Made by a program: the position numbers and the translations under genes. DNA of 64,000 bases from Luscinia megarhynchos (lineage: Eukaryota; Chordata; Aves; Passeriformes; Turdidae): positions 2,971,731 through 3,035,730 of the forward strand of contig CM067585.1 in NCBI GenBank assembly GCA_034336665.1. The letters run 5' to 3'. Shown in pieces: positions 11,788 through 23,343 of this stretch; the stretch's first letter is position 1; every line of letters begins with the position of its first letter. The notes under the pieces are model-generated. The model saw only the letters and a program-made list of their open reading frames with translations. It did not search any database and had not been told where the DNA came from.

Positions 11788-11793
11788 AATAAA
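11788..11793 (+). terminator. MYCBP polyadenylation signal
   Basis: AATAAA lies 30 bases after the MYCBP stop, followed by a TG-rich stretch (TGTATATGTGTGTGTG) about 30-45 bases later. This is the usual layout of a polyadenylation site and would give a very short 3' UTR. Confidence 0.75.
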
Positions 11794-11839
11794 GGGCTTC
11801 CTGAGAAATATGGTCTTTTGTATATGTGTGTGTGAACTC

Positions 11840-13490
11840 TGTATTGTCTACTTTGTTACTTCATCGTCTTAAAGAAAGAATGCATTACCATGAGCATGCT
11901 GATGCCATGGCAACTGCTGAGTTAAGCATACTGGTTACTGTTCCTGCTTTCTGTGTTTAAGAAAAAGTGACAGTTATGATTGAGAGAGAACTGTGCTTGC
12001 CAACTTCGTGTAATTTTCACATCGTGGTCTCAGTGGTCCTGTTGAATGGCTCATCTGTCTCTGTTTTATTTTAACTGAAAGGGGTGACATGACACTGATG
12101 GACCAACTGTAAATTAAATCAGGACCTTCACATTACTTTCTATGTTTGTATTCAGCACTGAGGTGGGACTTCTACTGAAGCTGATAGGGTAATGCTGTAC
12201 TCAGAAGGGCATGAAATGAGCAAGAATAGTTAAGTGATGGATATAGCACAATGTGAAATGCAGTACCTGCTGAACTCACACTAAAATTTGCATCAGGTGA
12301 GCCTCTTCCCATGCGGTTCATGTCTCTGCTCCCATCTCAGAAACTGGGCTTTGGAGAGTTGATCCAGATATTGCCTGTGCAGTTCTGAACATAATACAAA
12401 ATTCTGATTTGTGATGAAAGTCCTGTGCAATTGGAGTGGCACATATAAGACTACAGTGTGGAGAGTTCTGCTTTCTGATTCATCTAACAGGGAAAATAAA
12501 ATCCAGGTGGGGTGGGATGTGCTTGTGATTTTTCATTATTAATTTTGCCTATATTCCCTCTCCCCTTTCCCTGACTTGGTTTAATGACTTTTCTGAAATG
12601 CGAAGTAGACCTTTAAAACAAACAAAAAAGTAATATTTTAAGGAGCTGCATTTGTTTCCTACCCTAAAACTAGGTACTTTAAAGGCAGCTGATGACAGAA
12701 AAAATAAAGGGGGAAATTAAATGCAGTAGTTGTCTTATTAGATTTATTGGCTGTAAGTCTGGAAAATCCATCCTAAAAATAAGAAAGTTAAACTATCTTA
12801 AAAATGTAGTAGGATTGATCAGAACTTTTATTAGTCCTTGTAATCGAGGGCTAGTGAATGTAATAATTGTTTACCTTAAACGTACTTTAAGGTAAAGTAA
12901 AAACAGATACTGTTGTATCTATTGACCTGAACAGACCAGAAGAGAGGTAAAATGAGGGGAAAATACTGTTTTAAGTCTGTAAAGCATTAATTAGGAAAAA
13001 AAGTGCCCTAAACCAACACACCAAAGCCAAACAAGAAATGCAAAGAAAATGTCCCCAATCTCTGGAACAAAAGACAGAAGAAAGCTCCCGTGAATGTAAG
13101 CTAGAACATTAAACATTAAGTTGCACCAGGTGGAAGTAGGGAGAGAGCAATGCTGTGGGGAAGGTATTGTACAGCTGAACATGTTTCTGGGTAATGTGAC
13201 TGGCATGTTGTGCTAAAGAAGCAGCAAGGCATTTGGTCAAGCCATCACAGGGTATGGACTCATGACTCGAGCTGCCCGGTGCCAGGAAAATAATCCAAAC
13301 TTACAGTTTCATAATTGCGTTTGCTTCCCTCTGAAAGCACTTGGATGTGGCGAACCTTAACATTAGAATTGTGATGAAATAACAAATATTTGTTAAAACT
13401 TCAGCTCAGTGCCTGCTTACACCAGGGCTGCTAGAAGAAAATTAATGCCAGTTTAATGAAGACTATTGCTTCGCAAGGTAACGTTGTCTT
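11840..13490. other. MYCBP-RRAGC intergenic region
   Basis: AT-rich spacer with no gene or clear transposon. It changes sharply into the RRAGC CpG island at about 13,490. Confidence 0.6.
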
Positions 13491-13532
13491 GTGAAAAAGC
13501 TCCCCTGCCAGGGCGCCTTCAAGGAAACGGGT

Positions 13533-13835
13533 GAGGCGGGACCTGCGGGCTGTCCGGAACCGGGCCAGGGCGGTGCGCTCCGGTGTTTGGTATCACTGCC
13601 CCGCTCGAGGGGGGGGAGCTGCCGGCTGTCCGGAGCCGGGCGGTGCGTTCCGGTGCTCGGTGCCACTGCCTTGTTCGAGGGGCGGGACATGCAGCCTGTC
13701 CGGAACGGGGCCGGGGCGGTGCTCCCTGGTGCTCGCTGCCGTTGCCCCGTTCGAGGGGCGGGACCTGCGGGCTCGGCGGGGCGGGGCGGGGCGCTCCGGT
13801 GCTCGGTGCCACCGCCCCGCCCCGCTCACGTGCGG
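13533..13835. repeat. GC-rich tandem repeat upstream of RRAGC
   Basis: About four imperfect copies of a 70-76 bp unit. CTGTCCGG-type landmarks fall at 13550, 13626 and 13696, and a degenerate CTCGGCGG at about 13772. Each copy holds a conserved order: CTGTCCGGA, GCGGTGC, TCCGGTGCTCGGT, and (C/T)TCGAGGGGCGGGAC. The last element includes a GGGCGGG GC box, so the array multiplies GC boxes directly upstream of the promoter core. Confidence 0.8.
13826..13833 (+). promoter_or_regulatory. CLEAR-type E-box (TCACGTGC)
   Basis: CACGTG core at 13827-13832 with the 5' T preferred by MiT/TFE factors (consensus GTCACGTGAC). A near copy, GTCAGGTGAC, at 13843-13852 differs from the full consensus by one base. 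TFEB and TFE3 are known to activate Rag GTPase genes (RRAGD strongly, RRAGC less so) through such sites. It lies about 200 bases before the ATG. USF or MYC could use it as well. Confidence 0.55.
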
Positions 13836-13897
13836 CAACGCCGTCAGGTGACTCGGGCCGGCTGACCGTAGCCTTCCTGCCCCGCTGCCCGCCGCAG

Positions 13898-13933
13898 CCA
13901 ATCAGCTGCCCGCGCAGCCTGGCAGCGGCCAAT
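13898..13933 (+). promoter_or_regulatory. Paired CCAAT boxes of RRAGC
   Basis: CCAAT at 13898-13902 and at 13929-13933, 31 bases apart and about three helical turns from each other. They lie 131 and 100 bases before the ATG. NF-Y commonly binds such spaced pairs in TATA-less CpG promoters. The transcription start is probably just downstream. Confidence 0.65.
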
Positions 13934-14028
13934 CGGCGCTGCGCTGGGCCGGGCCGGGCCGGGCCGCCGGGCAGGAGGCGGCGCTGGGCCGGGCGCTGGC
14001 GGCTGAGGGGCGGCGGGCTCGGGCGGAC

Positions 14029-17000
14029 ATGGCGCTGCAGTTCGGCGGGGCGGGCGCGCCAGGCACAGCTGAAGAGCCGGCCTTGGTGGGGGGGAGCTTC
14101 GGGGCTGCGGACTCGTTCCCCAAGGACTTCGGCTACGGGGAGGAGGAGGAAGAGGCGGAGCTGGAGGGAGGCCCGGGGCCCGGTGGGCCCGGGGGCGGCG
14201 CGGGCGGGCCTGGCGGCGGCGCGGGCGGGGCGGACTCCAAGCCGCGGATTCTGCTCATGGGGCTGCGGCGCAGCGGGAAATCTTCCATCCAGAAGGTGAG
14301 GGGCAGCCGGCGGCTCCCCGCCTCTGCCTGCCGCGCTGCCTCTCCGGCGCCGAGCTGGTTCTCTCCGCTGTGCTGCTGTGCGGGCAGTTCCTACTCTTTA
14401 TTGTGGGCCCATGTGGCGAAGTTCGAGCGACGGGAGCCTCCTCCTTAAAGACGTTTGCTTTCCAGAATGGACTCTGATCATCTGCCCTAGAGAGGAAGGT
14501 TGTGTAGCATAGGTTGTAGCCTTTGCATCTCTTCACTTTTAAGCCTTCAAAAGTAAAAAGTGAAGATAGTGGTGTGAAATATATTGTATATTATGAGGTG
14601 TTGTCTGACATGGTACAGGTGTGTGGTGTTTAGGTGGTGCTTCCACTCGGAAGAAGACTTGAGCTGTTGTTCTGCCCTTTGATGTTTTGGAAGAGACTTC
14701 TGCTTTTGTGTGAGCAGAAAGAGCCTCTGGTTTCCTTTAGTTGCTTGACGAGTAAACGAGAGTCACTTGTCAAGGAGGAAGCACAACAGTTCTGGTGCCT
14801 TAGGTTTGTTGGTAGCTTTGTGAAGTCACTGGCGTTTCTTAATAAAAATAAGACAAAACTGACTTTTCATTTGCCACATAGCTCAGTAGAATTGTAGTGC
14901 TCAGAACAATCTTTGTTCCTCAGTGTGAATTTTATGTTTGCAGTCCCTATTGTGAACTTTTCAGGTGATATTTTTATGGGAAGATATTACTAGTGAGATG
15001 CATCAGTCTCAGCTCTAGACTTAAGGGCCTCGGATTTGTTTCAGATGCAAGTGTGAAAACCTGCAGAGATTTCTATAGAGGTTTTGTGCAGAGAAGCCTT
15101 TTTGGACATTGCAGTATAGCAGGTATGCATCTGCATTTTGTAGCAATCTTATGCAGACTGCTTGGTTATCCACAGACTGCAGTAAACCAGTTCTGATTTC
15201 AGACTCTCTTAGTGAGAGATCTTTTCCATTGTGCTCTGCTGAAATACAGTGGCAGACTGGACTGTTGTTGCTTTTTAGCCTTACCAGTTATTCCCCATTA
15301 TTTAGGTCAAATGCTCCCACTGTATGTGCAAATTACTGCTTTCACTGAGAGCCTTTTTTTGACTCTTTTAGTCATATGAATGGTATTCGTTGTAGACTCT
15401 TAGAGATCTTATTGTATCCACTTTTGAAAAAATGGAACCCTAAAAGCTAGAGGAGGACAGGAACTCAAAATTGCAGATAGATTTTAAGACATTACATCTT
15501 TGTAGATGTGGCTTTTTGACTTTTTTTATGGCCAGGATTGGTAGTTTTCAATTCTTTCAGGGCCATTCCAGTAGTTGTATAGGAAAGGAATAGTGTCATG
15601 TTGAATATGCAATAGGAGGACATAGAATTTATCTTTTGCCAGTTAGTTACCAATCTTACTTAGGAATTAGCAGTTGTCATTCAGGTACCTAGGAGCTCAT
15701 TGTGATGCTGCCTGAGCAAACTCTAATATCAGGAAATTTCTTATTAACAGTGTCTCTGCTCTTAAATCTCTCTGGTTCAAAAATGGTCATAACCAGACTC
15801 AGCCCTTCTGTCTGGGCACTAGCTGTTGACCCCCTTGCCAGAAAATGGGGGTATATGCAAGATTAACACTGTATTGGGGAAAGCATTGGTTTTGTGATTA
15901 TCTAGAAATTTCTGTGAAAAACATGAATTATTAAATAATTTCATGCTTCTACTGAGAGCAGTATTGACAAGAGGTCTCTCACAAAAGAAAAAAACATGGA
16001 ACTCTTTTTTTCCCCTTTGGTCAATTGGGTTTTCCATACTGGTGTAACCTATGAATATTCAGTGGCAAATTGTAGGTAGATTTTGGGAATGTGGTGGTTA
16101 CTTCTGTTCATAAACAAATTTTTGTGCAGACTTGCATAACTTGCAGACTTGCTGTACTGATGTAATAGGAAACTGGAAAGAGTTCAGGTGGAGAACATCA
16201 ATCTGATGAAATGTGTTATTTTGGGAATAAAGGAAAAAAGAGGTGACAGTGTTGCTTCCCAGAGACTTAGCAGCTTTAAACTGAATTTACTAATTCTGTC
16301 CTGCTCTTGTGGGAGATGCTGAGTTCCAAAAGAAATGTTGATTTCAGAATACTTTAAAACTATGCTGCAAACCTGGAAGAATGCAATATACCTGCTATGT
16401 ATCCAGAACTGTTCTTACTTTTCCATACAAATGTCCTGCTGTTTAAAGCCTCTTTTAAACCCTGGCCTCCTAAGATGTTTGCCCCAAGGAAATAAATTCT
16501 TTTCCTTGGCCTTAAAAATTTAGGCTGAAGTATTACTTTAAACCTCACTAAACTGTACCAGGTGTGGAGCTGTTTGTCTTGCAGTTTTTTTGACCGTTTA
16601 TTGCATCAGGTCTCTAATGGATGACTTCTGTAAGTGTACGAAACGTTTGAAGAAACTGAAATTACAAAGTTTGCAGTCCCTATTGTGAAGTTTTTAGGCT
16701 TACCAAGTGCTGCGTATGAAACTTCTTTGTTTTTTGCAGTCCTAGTGTGTGACTGCATTATTTGGAGTACGTTGTTTGGAGTAACTTTGATATTGTCTAG
16801 TTGAGTTGCATTAGGACAACGTTCTCTGTTGACACTGAGTGTTTTTGCTACAGGCTGCTTTTGCTGGTTCTGTGCAAGGAAGGTTAAAATCTCAGTGGGG
16901 CTTTTTGAGTTCTAACAACCAGTGTGTTTGTCATCCTGCAGCTAAGCTGTTTTTACCAATTAGTGTGAAATCCTTCATCCTTTCCTTAGTGAACTTTCAC

Positions 17001-20000
17001 AGGAAGTTCCACCTACACATAAGGAATTACTTATTTACTGTGTGGATGCCTGAGCCCTGGAACAGGCTGTCCAGAGAGGGTGTGGAGTCTCCCTCACTGG
17101 AGTTACTCAAGAACTGTCTGGATGCAATCCTGTGTCACTGCTCTGGGATGACCCTGCTTGAGCAGGGAGGTTGGATCAGATGAACCCACTGTACTCCCTT
17201 CCAACCTTACCCATTCTGTGATTCTCTAGTCAAAAGGAGCTGTTTAGATGGCAAACTACCTGTTTGGGCCTCTGAAACGGAGATGTTATTTTTGTACACT
17301 TCTATTGTAGTTTAGGAACCATCTGATTGTATTGTGTTTTAACACTTGACACCAGACTAAAAGCAAAATTTCCTTTAGGAACTTCTAAGACTGGAAAGGA
17401 AAGGTTCTTAAAAGCTTGCAGTTATTTAATTAACTGGCTTTACACCAGATCTGAATATAACAGAATTTGAAAACTCTGTGCTAGCTTTGCAGGGAAAGAA
17501 AGAGTAATGTGGGTATCTGTGTCTTCAGCCAGTAGTGTTATTTGGACTTGTGAAAATATTTAACTGTATTCAGTTGCTTGGTCCTTTCAGGGGGTAGGTA
17601 ATTTCCTTAGCTGATGCTATTTACCAAAAGGAAGCTGTACATTTTAGGATGGATAAAAATAATTTGTAAAATTCAAGTCACAAATCTTTCACTATTTTTT
17701 TCTAATAAGGTAAAATCTAGACTATTGTTTGTGTTCTTTTAACAGGTGGTGTTTCACAAAATGTCTCCCAATGAGACTCTGTTCTTGGAAAGTACCAACA
17801 AAATCTACAAGGATGATATTTCCAACAGTTCATTTGTGAACTTCCAAATATGGGATTTTCCTGGACAGATGGACTTTTTTGATCCGACGTTTGATTATGA
17901 GATGATCTTCAGAGGAACAGGTGCTCTAATATATGTTATTGATGCCCAGGTAAATACAAATGGCAACAAGTGTTTTTTTTTCCTTTTTATGTGAAAGGAA
18001 TGATCAAGAGACCAATATTTTATATTTTCAGATAAGTTCAGAAGGCTTCTGTTGTGTATGAAGGGATGCATTGGCAATCTGACTTCTGGTGTGTGGTTTT
18101 ATTTTGGTGAAGTGACTGGGCATATGTTACTGGTGGAGAGAGTGGAAAAGGGCTTGTACTCTGAACTTAGATATTCTCCAATAATAGCTAGAACCTGTTT
18201 GGCTAGGTCTGAATTATCCCTTTTTTCTGCTCTGGAGTTCTATTAATAATATCACACTTCTGACCTCATTTCCTAGTATTGATACTACTGAGTATTAGCT
18301 TCTAATAAACCTAAGAATTGTACCATGGGAGGTTACTGGTTATTAGGACCATCTTGGAGATCACTGCTGCCTTGTGCTGGAGTTGAAGTGTAACCCACTT
18401 TTTGCTCTGGAAGTCTGGTTTTGTGTAGCTGAACTTTGTATAGCTAATGAAACTTAATTGACATAAAGAATCTAAGCTGCTTGGATTTCATGACATGTCA
18501 AGGTATTCTCTTCTCCTATATTTCTATTTAGTTACAGAAGTGAAGTTCTTGCACTGAAATATTTTGTATTTGTGCAGAGTGGAATAGTTATCAGGCAGCA
18601 ACTTTGTCATTCATTCCTGCCAAAACTGATTTACAGGATGACTACATGGAAGCTTTAACAAGACTCCACATTACAGTTTCAAAAGCCTACAAGGTCAACC
18701 CAGAAATGAACTTTGAAGTTTTTATTCATAAAGTTGATGGTTTATCAGATGACCATAAAATAGAAACTCAGAGGGATATTCATCAGAGGGCTAATGATGA
18801 TCTTACAGATGCTGGGCTTGAAAAACTTCACCTTAGGTGAGTTAAAGACTCTGGCATATGTGATTCATACTGTTGCTGATGTGCACACAGATAAAGGCTT
18901 TCAAATGTAATACTGAACAACTGGAGCAAGGTCTGGGTGGTTTCTTAATATTGAACCAATTTGTGTTAATAGGATCCACTGAGTTTATGGACAAGCCTCA
19001 GCTGCTAGGCTGACTAGAAAGGAGGCAGGCTACTGTATCAGATTCCAATCAGCAGATTTATCCATACTGGCTGATAATTGAAAAGTCTTTCTCATTCAGT
19101 GTAACAGATTTGTAAAAAATTTGTACTTTTGGGCTGGAGGGGCAGGGAAAAGACAGGGGAACCTCTCTTCATGCTAGTCCTGACTTGCACTGACTTTTTC
19201 CCTGTTATTAATGTGATTGGTTCTAAAAGCTCAGTCTGTTACTTGAGATTTGGCTCACCTTTAAGGTATCTTCTACAGACATCTTTAAAACAAACTATAA
19301 TTTCCCTGGTTTTGTTGTTGTTTTGGTTTTTGTGGAGCCAGTATCTTTTGATGTTAATGAGAAAAAAGTGGGAGGCCAGGAACGGGACTGAAAGAAATCT
19401 GATTAAGTATTTTTACACCTTTGTGATAAGCATTCTGTGGGCTGTGTGCTAACAATGTTCAAATTTTTATCTTTGGTATCCTGTCTCTTGAGGATGGGGA
19501 CAATCTGCTTCATGTGCACTCCAGCTGCTCAGAACTTAAAATCTATGTGCAATATGCAGACATATTTCTGATAAAGGCAAACTAGCAAAATAGCAGGCCT
19601 GAATGTTAGAAAACATAACTTTACAATTTCTATTGCAATTCTGAAATACTTTTAAATCTTCTTTTATTTTTTCTTTCTTTGCCTTTCCTCATCATCTCAG
19701 CTTTTATTTGACCAGTATCTATGATCATTCAATATTTGAGGCCTTCAGTAAAGTGGTACAGAAGCTCATTCCACAACTGCCAACTCTGGAAAATCTACTT
19801 AATATCTTCATATCAGTAAGTGTTCATCTAACACAACTTTGAATGAAATATGCAGAATGGTAGAACAAGTCCTACTCAAGATTGCTGGCTAGATCTGCCC
19901 TTGAGAGATTTGGGTGGTGCTCATGTAGGTGTACTCTGCTGACCTGCTTTTCTCTATTAAAAGCTCTTTACCACAGCTGAATTGTACTGGTGTGTGCTTT

Positions 20001-23000
20001 GTGGGGTTTCTCTACATATTGACAAAGTGTAGTTTGCCTGGTTATAGCAGCTGATAGAAGATTCCTGCCAGCAGGGTATGGTGACTGCTTTCCTAAGGCA
20101 CTTAGTAGTCTAACCTAGCTGTATTGGCAAGAGACTTTTTTGATAATGTGAACTTGGCCTTGGATGTAGCTGTCTTTCATTTGACCTGTGAGGCTTTTGC
20201 CCTTACTCTTTCAGTGTTTGTGTTTCTTGTGCAATTAGTGTCATAGAAATTTGCTGCTCTGTACTTTTAATCAAATAAAAAACCACCCTAGAGAAAAGAC
20301 CATCTCATTTAAGTTGTCTGTGAGGCCATTGCAGGCTTGTGGACAACAAAGAAAAAAACATTTCTATCCAGGAGGATTAGACATGTCCCCATGTGTTACC
20401 ATGTAATGCTTGTTTGTTAGAGGACTGTTTGTAAAAACCTGGCCCAGTGGATTAAGGCCATGTTGACCTTACCCAGTGCCATGAGGATGTGGAGTGTAAT
20501 CCTGATGCCAGAAGGATTGTCTGGATGTTCTCAGGACACTGTCCTGGCTATTCAGACTAGCTAGGAAGAGATAAGGAGTGCTTCTGGTGAATATAAAGAA
20601 AATAAGCATTACCAGTAGTGTATATGCAGTAAATTGAACCATAGAAGGCTTCTGAACTTTGTATGAGCACGTGCACTTTACCAAAGTGCTCAGTTACAAA
20701 CGGCATTGTGCTTTTCCATAGTCATAGTGTGGTACTTTTCATGGATTTTTAAGTTCAGTAGCTGACATAGTTGCTCTGTGTGTTAAACTGCATGGCAAAT
20801 GCTTCATGCAGAAACTGAGCTGCCAAGATACTACAAGCATAAAATTTAAGAATCAGCATAGTACTATGAAATTATCTCATCTCTGAGCCCAGTCCCTTAG
20901 GTGGAAATGAATTATGGCTCTTCTGGAGTTAATAGAAATACAGAAGAGGTAAATTGCTGAATATGGATTCTGGAATCATAGTAACATGTAACCTTAGTAA
21001 TGATTAGTTAAATAATAAACTAAAAAGAATGGTAACAAAGTTCCCAGTTGTATTTTTGTCAGCTTTGTGATGTTGATACCTACTATGACAAGTATTTATA
21101 AAGTATATGCTCTAAATCTTGAATCTGTCTTAAGCCTCTAAATTGCTTATATTTAAACCATTTTTGCTACTAAGAATGTGAAAATGTATGACTTCTACTT
21201 GAGATTTTAAAAATGCAGTTATTTTAAAAATTCATCCAAATTCTTTCTCTTTCCTGAAGAATTCAGGCATTGAAAAAGCTTTTCTCTTCGATGTAGTCAG
21301 CAAAATCTACATTGCAACAGACAGTTCCCCTGTGGACATGCAGTCATATGAGTTGTGCTGTGACATGATTGATGTAGTGATAGATGTTTCCTGTATATAT
21401 GGGTAAGTCATGAATACTCTTAGGAAAAAAATTTTTAGAAGGTGTAGAATAGGTTGCAAACTGTGCAATTGGTGCTTGTTTTGTCATGCAGCAAAATGCT
21501 GCCAATTGGTCTTTAGAGCACATTGATTCTATGAGTAAATAAAATAAATCCAAATGATTTGGCAGCATTTACACTTGGTTTGTTTTCCTCTACTCATGGC
21601 CATAGACAGATATCTGACATTTCTATAAATTGTGTTTCATGTGAAATCTGAATGCTGCTTGTCTTGTTTGGCATGGTGGATGCAAGTACAAACAATTGGG
21701 GTCAGTAGCACGCAGTAAGTGTAATTTGCAGTGACATTTTGAGACTTGCTGCAGTCTGAACAAAACAACATTTGTGAGGTCAGCTCATCTCCTGCTCACT
21801 TTCTATGAGGAATGCACATAGTTCTCATATCTCACAATTTACAGCAGAATTATACTTCCCACTGGACTTTTGAAATAGTTCTTAGGAAGTGGTACTTATC
21901 TTAGAATTGTGATTGTAGCCTGGAAAATGCAGTGCTACCAAGAAAATGCCCACAGCATTTAATGGTCTGTCTCCTGGTTGTTGATCCAGGATTGTGTAAT
22001 TGTTTGGGTTTTTTCAGGAGTGCTTACAAGTACTTGTTTTACATAATTTGTTTCTGTAGTAATTTAGCTCACACTAATAACTTGAAGATAGAAAACAGCA
22101 TCCTCATCTTTTCTTGTAGAAGCAGGCTGGTTTAGCCTAAGACCAAAAAGTGTCCTGCTCCATGTTACATTCTCTGCCCCAGCCTCATTAAGGAAGCCTT
22201 TGTTTTAATTTACCTGAAGTAATGTCACTGAGATGTCACTCCATTGACATCAAAAGAGTGCACGCTGGTAGCTTGCTTTACACTGCTCATTTATGATAAA
22301 CAGTACATAATGAAGGTTTCTGCCCTGCTCAGATCTGACTCTACTGAGAAACTTAAGGTCTGATAATGGTCTTACACACTGATAGTGTTAAGACCTGCAT
22401 TGCAGGTTCTCCATTTGCTTAGTTCAGGATGAGTAATATTCTTCTAACTGCATTTAACAGCTGTTTATCTTGGAAGTTACATATGCATGCCTATTAGAGT
22501 ATGCCTTGGGTTAACTTGTTCTTTTTTAGGTTAAAAGAAGATGGCAGTGGAAGTGCTTATGATAAAGAGTCAATGGCAATTATCAAGCTCAATAACACAA
22601 CAGTCCTGTACTTAAAGGAAGTAACAAAGTTTTTGGCATTAGTTTGCATTCTTAGAGAAGAGAGTTTTGAGCGCAAAGGTAAGAGCTTTCCTTCCATTGA
22701 ACTGCTTTTATCTGATATTTTTTATCAGCTGTAAAATATTAATATGACTTTGCAAGTCACCTTGATTTTTGTGTGAGCAAATCTGTGTAGTTTCTCATGG
22801 GAGGAATTTTTTTATTTTTTTGGAGATAAAATGACAAATTTAAAAATACAATTTCATGACTTTAATCACTGTCCTCCTGCCAAAGTGGCTTGTGTAGCTA
22901 ATGTGAGCTGTCCCTACCATCTGTTCTAGTGGAATCAGCAGTGAGGAGCAATGGTCCCCTTAACTCCTATTTGATCATGAATATACACCTTGCATTCCAA

Positions 23001-23343
23001 ATTAGTACCTTTTCTACCAAAACCTGAGACAGTCTAAATAAATACTAGCATCAGTCAAACTTCATTAAATATTCTGAGTCCAAGTTTATACTAAATAAAT
23101 AGCAAAATAGCTATTGGTTAAATTAATACTGATTTTGAAGCTCTGTTTATATAAAAATGCCAGTCTGAACAGTTTTTCCTCTCCCTGACAGGTTTGATAG
23201 ACTACAATTTCCATTGCTTCCGCAAAGCCATTCATGAAGTTTTTGAAGTAGGTGTTGCCTCCCACAGGATCTGCAACCATCAATCAAGCACCTCAAATAT
23301 GAAAGCAGTGACTCACAATGGCACACCTAGGAATGCAGTCTAG
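14029..23343 (+). CDS. RRAGC: Ras-related GTP-binding protein C (RagC), seven coding exons
   Basis: Exons are 14029-14295, 17746-17949, 18637-18836, 19701-19815, 21260-21402, 22530-22678 and 23192-23343. They total 1230 bases, 409 residues (human about 399). RagC pairs with RagA or RagB on the lysosome via Ragulator; when RagC holds GDP and its partner GTP, the dimer recruits mTORC1 in response to amino acids. The GTPase domain has the P-loop GLRRSGKS (78-85), switch II WDFPGQ (125-130) and HKVD (188-191). The C-terminal half is the roadblock-type dimerisation domain, ending in NGTPRNAV. All introns are GT-AG and every junction keeps frame. The N-terminal leader (1-70) has a Glu run and then a Gly/Pro/Ala run, somewhat longer than in human. 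The ATG at 14029 matches the family start and lies in the CpG island. Confidence 0.97.
14296..17745 (+). other. RRAGC intron 1
   Basis: GTGAG at 14296 and AACAG ending at 17745. At 3.45 kb it is the largest intron of the gene. It contains a CR1 tail at 16997-17229 and two copies of an exact 21-base word. No other gene is seen. Confidence 0.9.
16997..17229 (+). mobile_element. CR1 LINE 3' tail in RRAGC intron 1
   Basis: Matches the 3' untranslated tail of avian CR1: GGAAGTTCCACCTA, then GGAACAGGCTGTCCAGAGAGG, GTGGAGTCTCC, GACCCTGCTTGAGCAGG, GGTTGGATCAGATGA, CTTCCAACC, and the terminal ATTCTGTGATTCT. It is 5'-truncated, as nearly all CR1 copies are, and in the same orientation as the gene. There is no coding capacity. 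Confidence 0.9.
17950..23191 (+). other. RRAGC introns 2-6
   Basis: Five introns (17950-18636, 18837-19700, 19816-21259, 21403-22529, 22679-23191) with GTAAAT, GTGAGT, GTAAGT, GTAAGT and GTAAGA donors and AG acceptors. They are moderately AT-rich. I recognise no nested gene, small RNA or transposon in them. Confidence 0.85.

Larger units (their letters stand above)
13490..14350 (+). promoter_or_regulatory. CpG island promoter of RRAGC
   Basis: Strongly GC- and CpG-rich block covering the RRAGC 5' flank, exon 1 and the start of intron 1. It contains a tandem repeat, an E-box pair, two CCAAT boxes and GC boxes, and no evident TATA box. The many overlapping open frames on both strands are by-products of composition. 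Confidence 0.85.

Noticed and set aside
13491..14299. Several long frames on both strands upstream of RRAGC
   Set aside because: They run through the GC-rich tandem repeat and CpG island, disagree with the RRAGC frame, and have no recognisable protein content.
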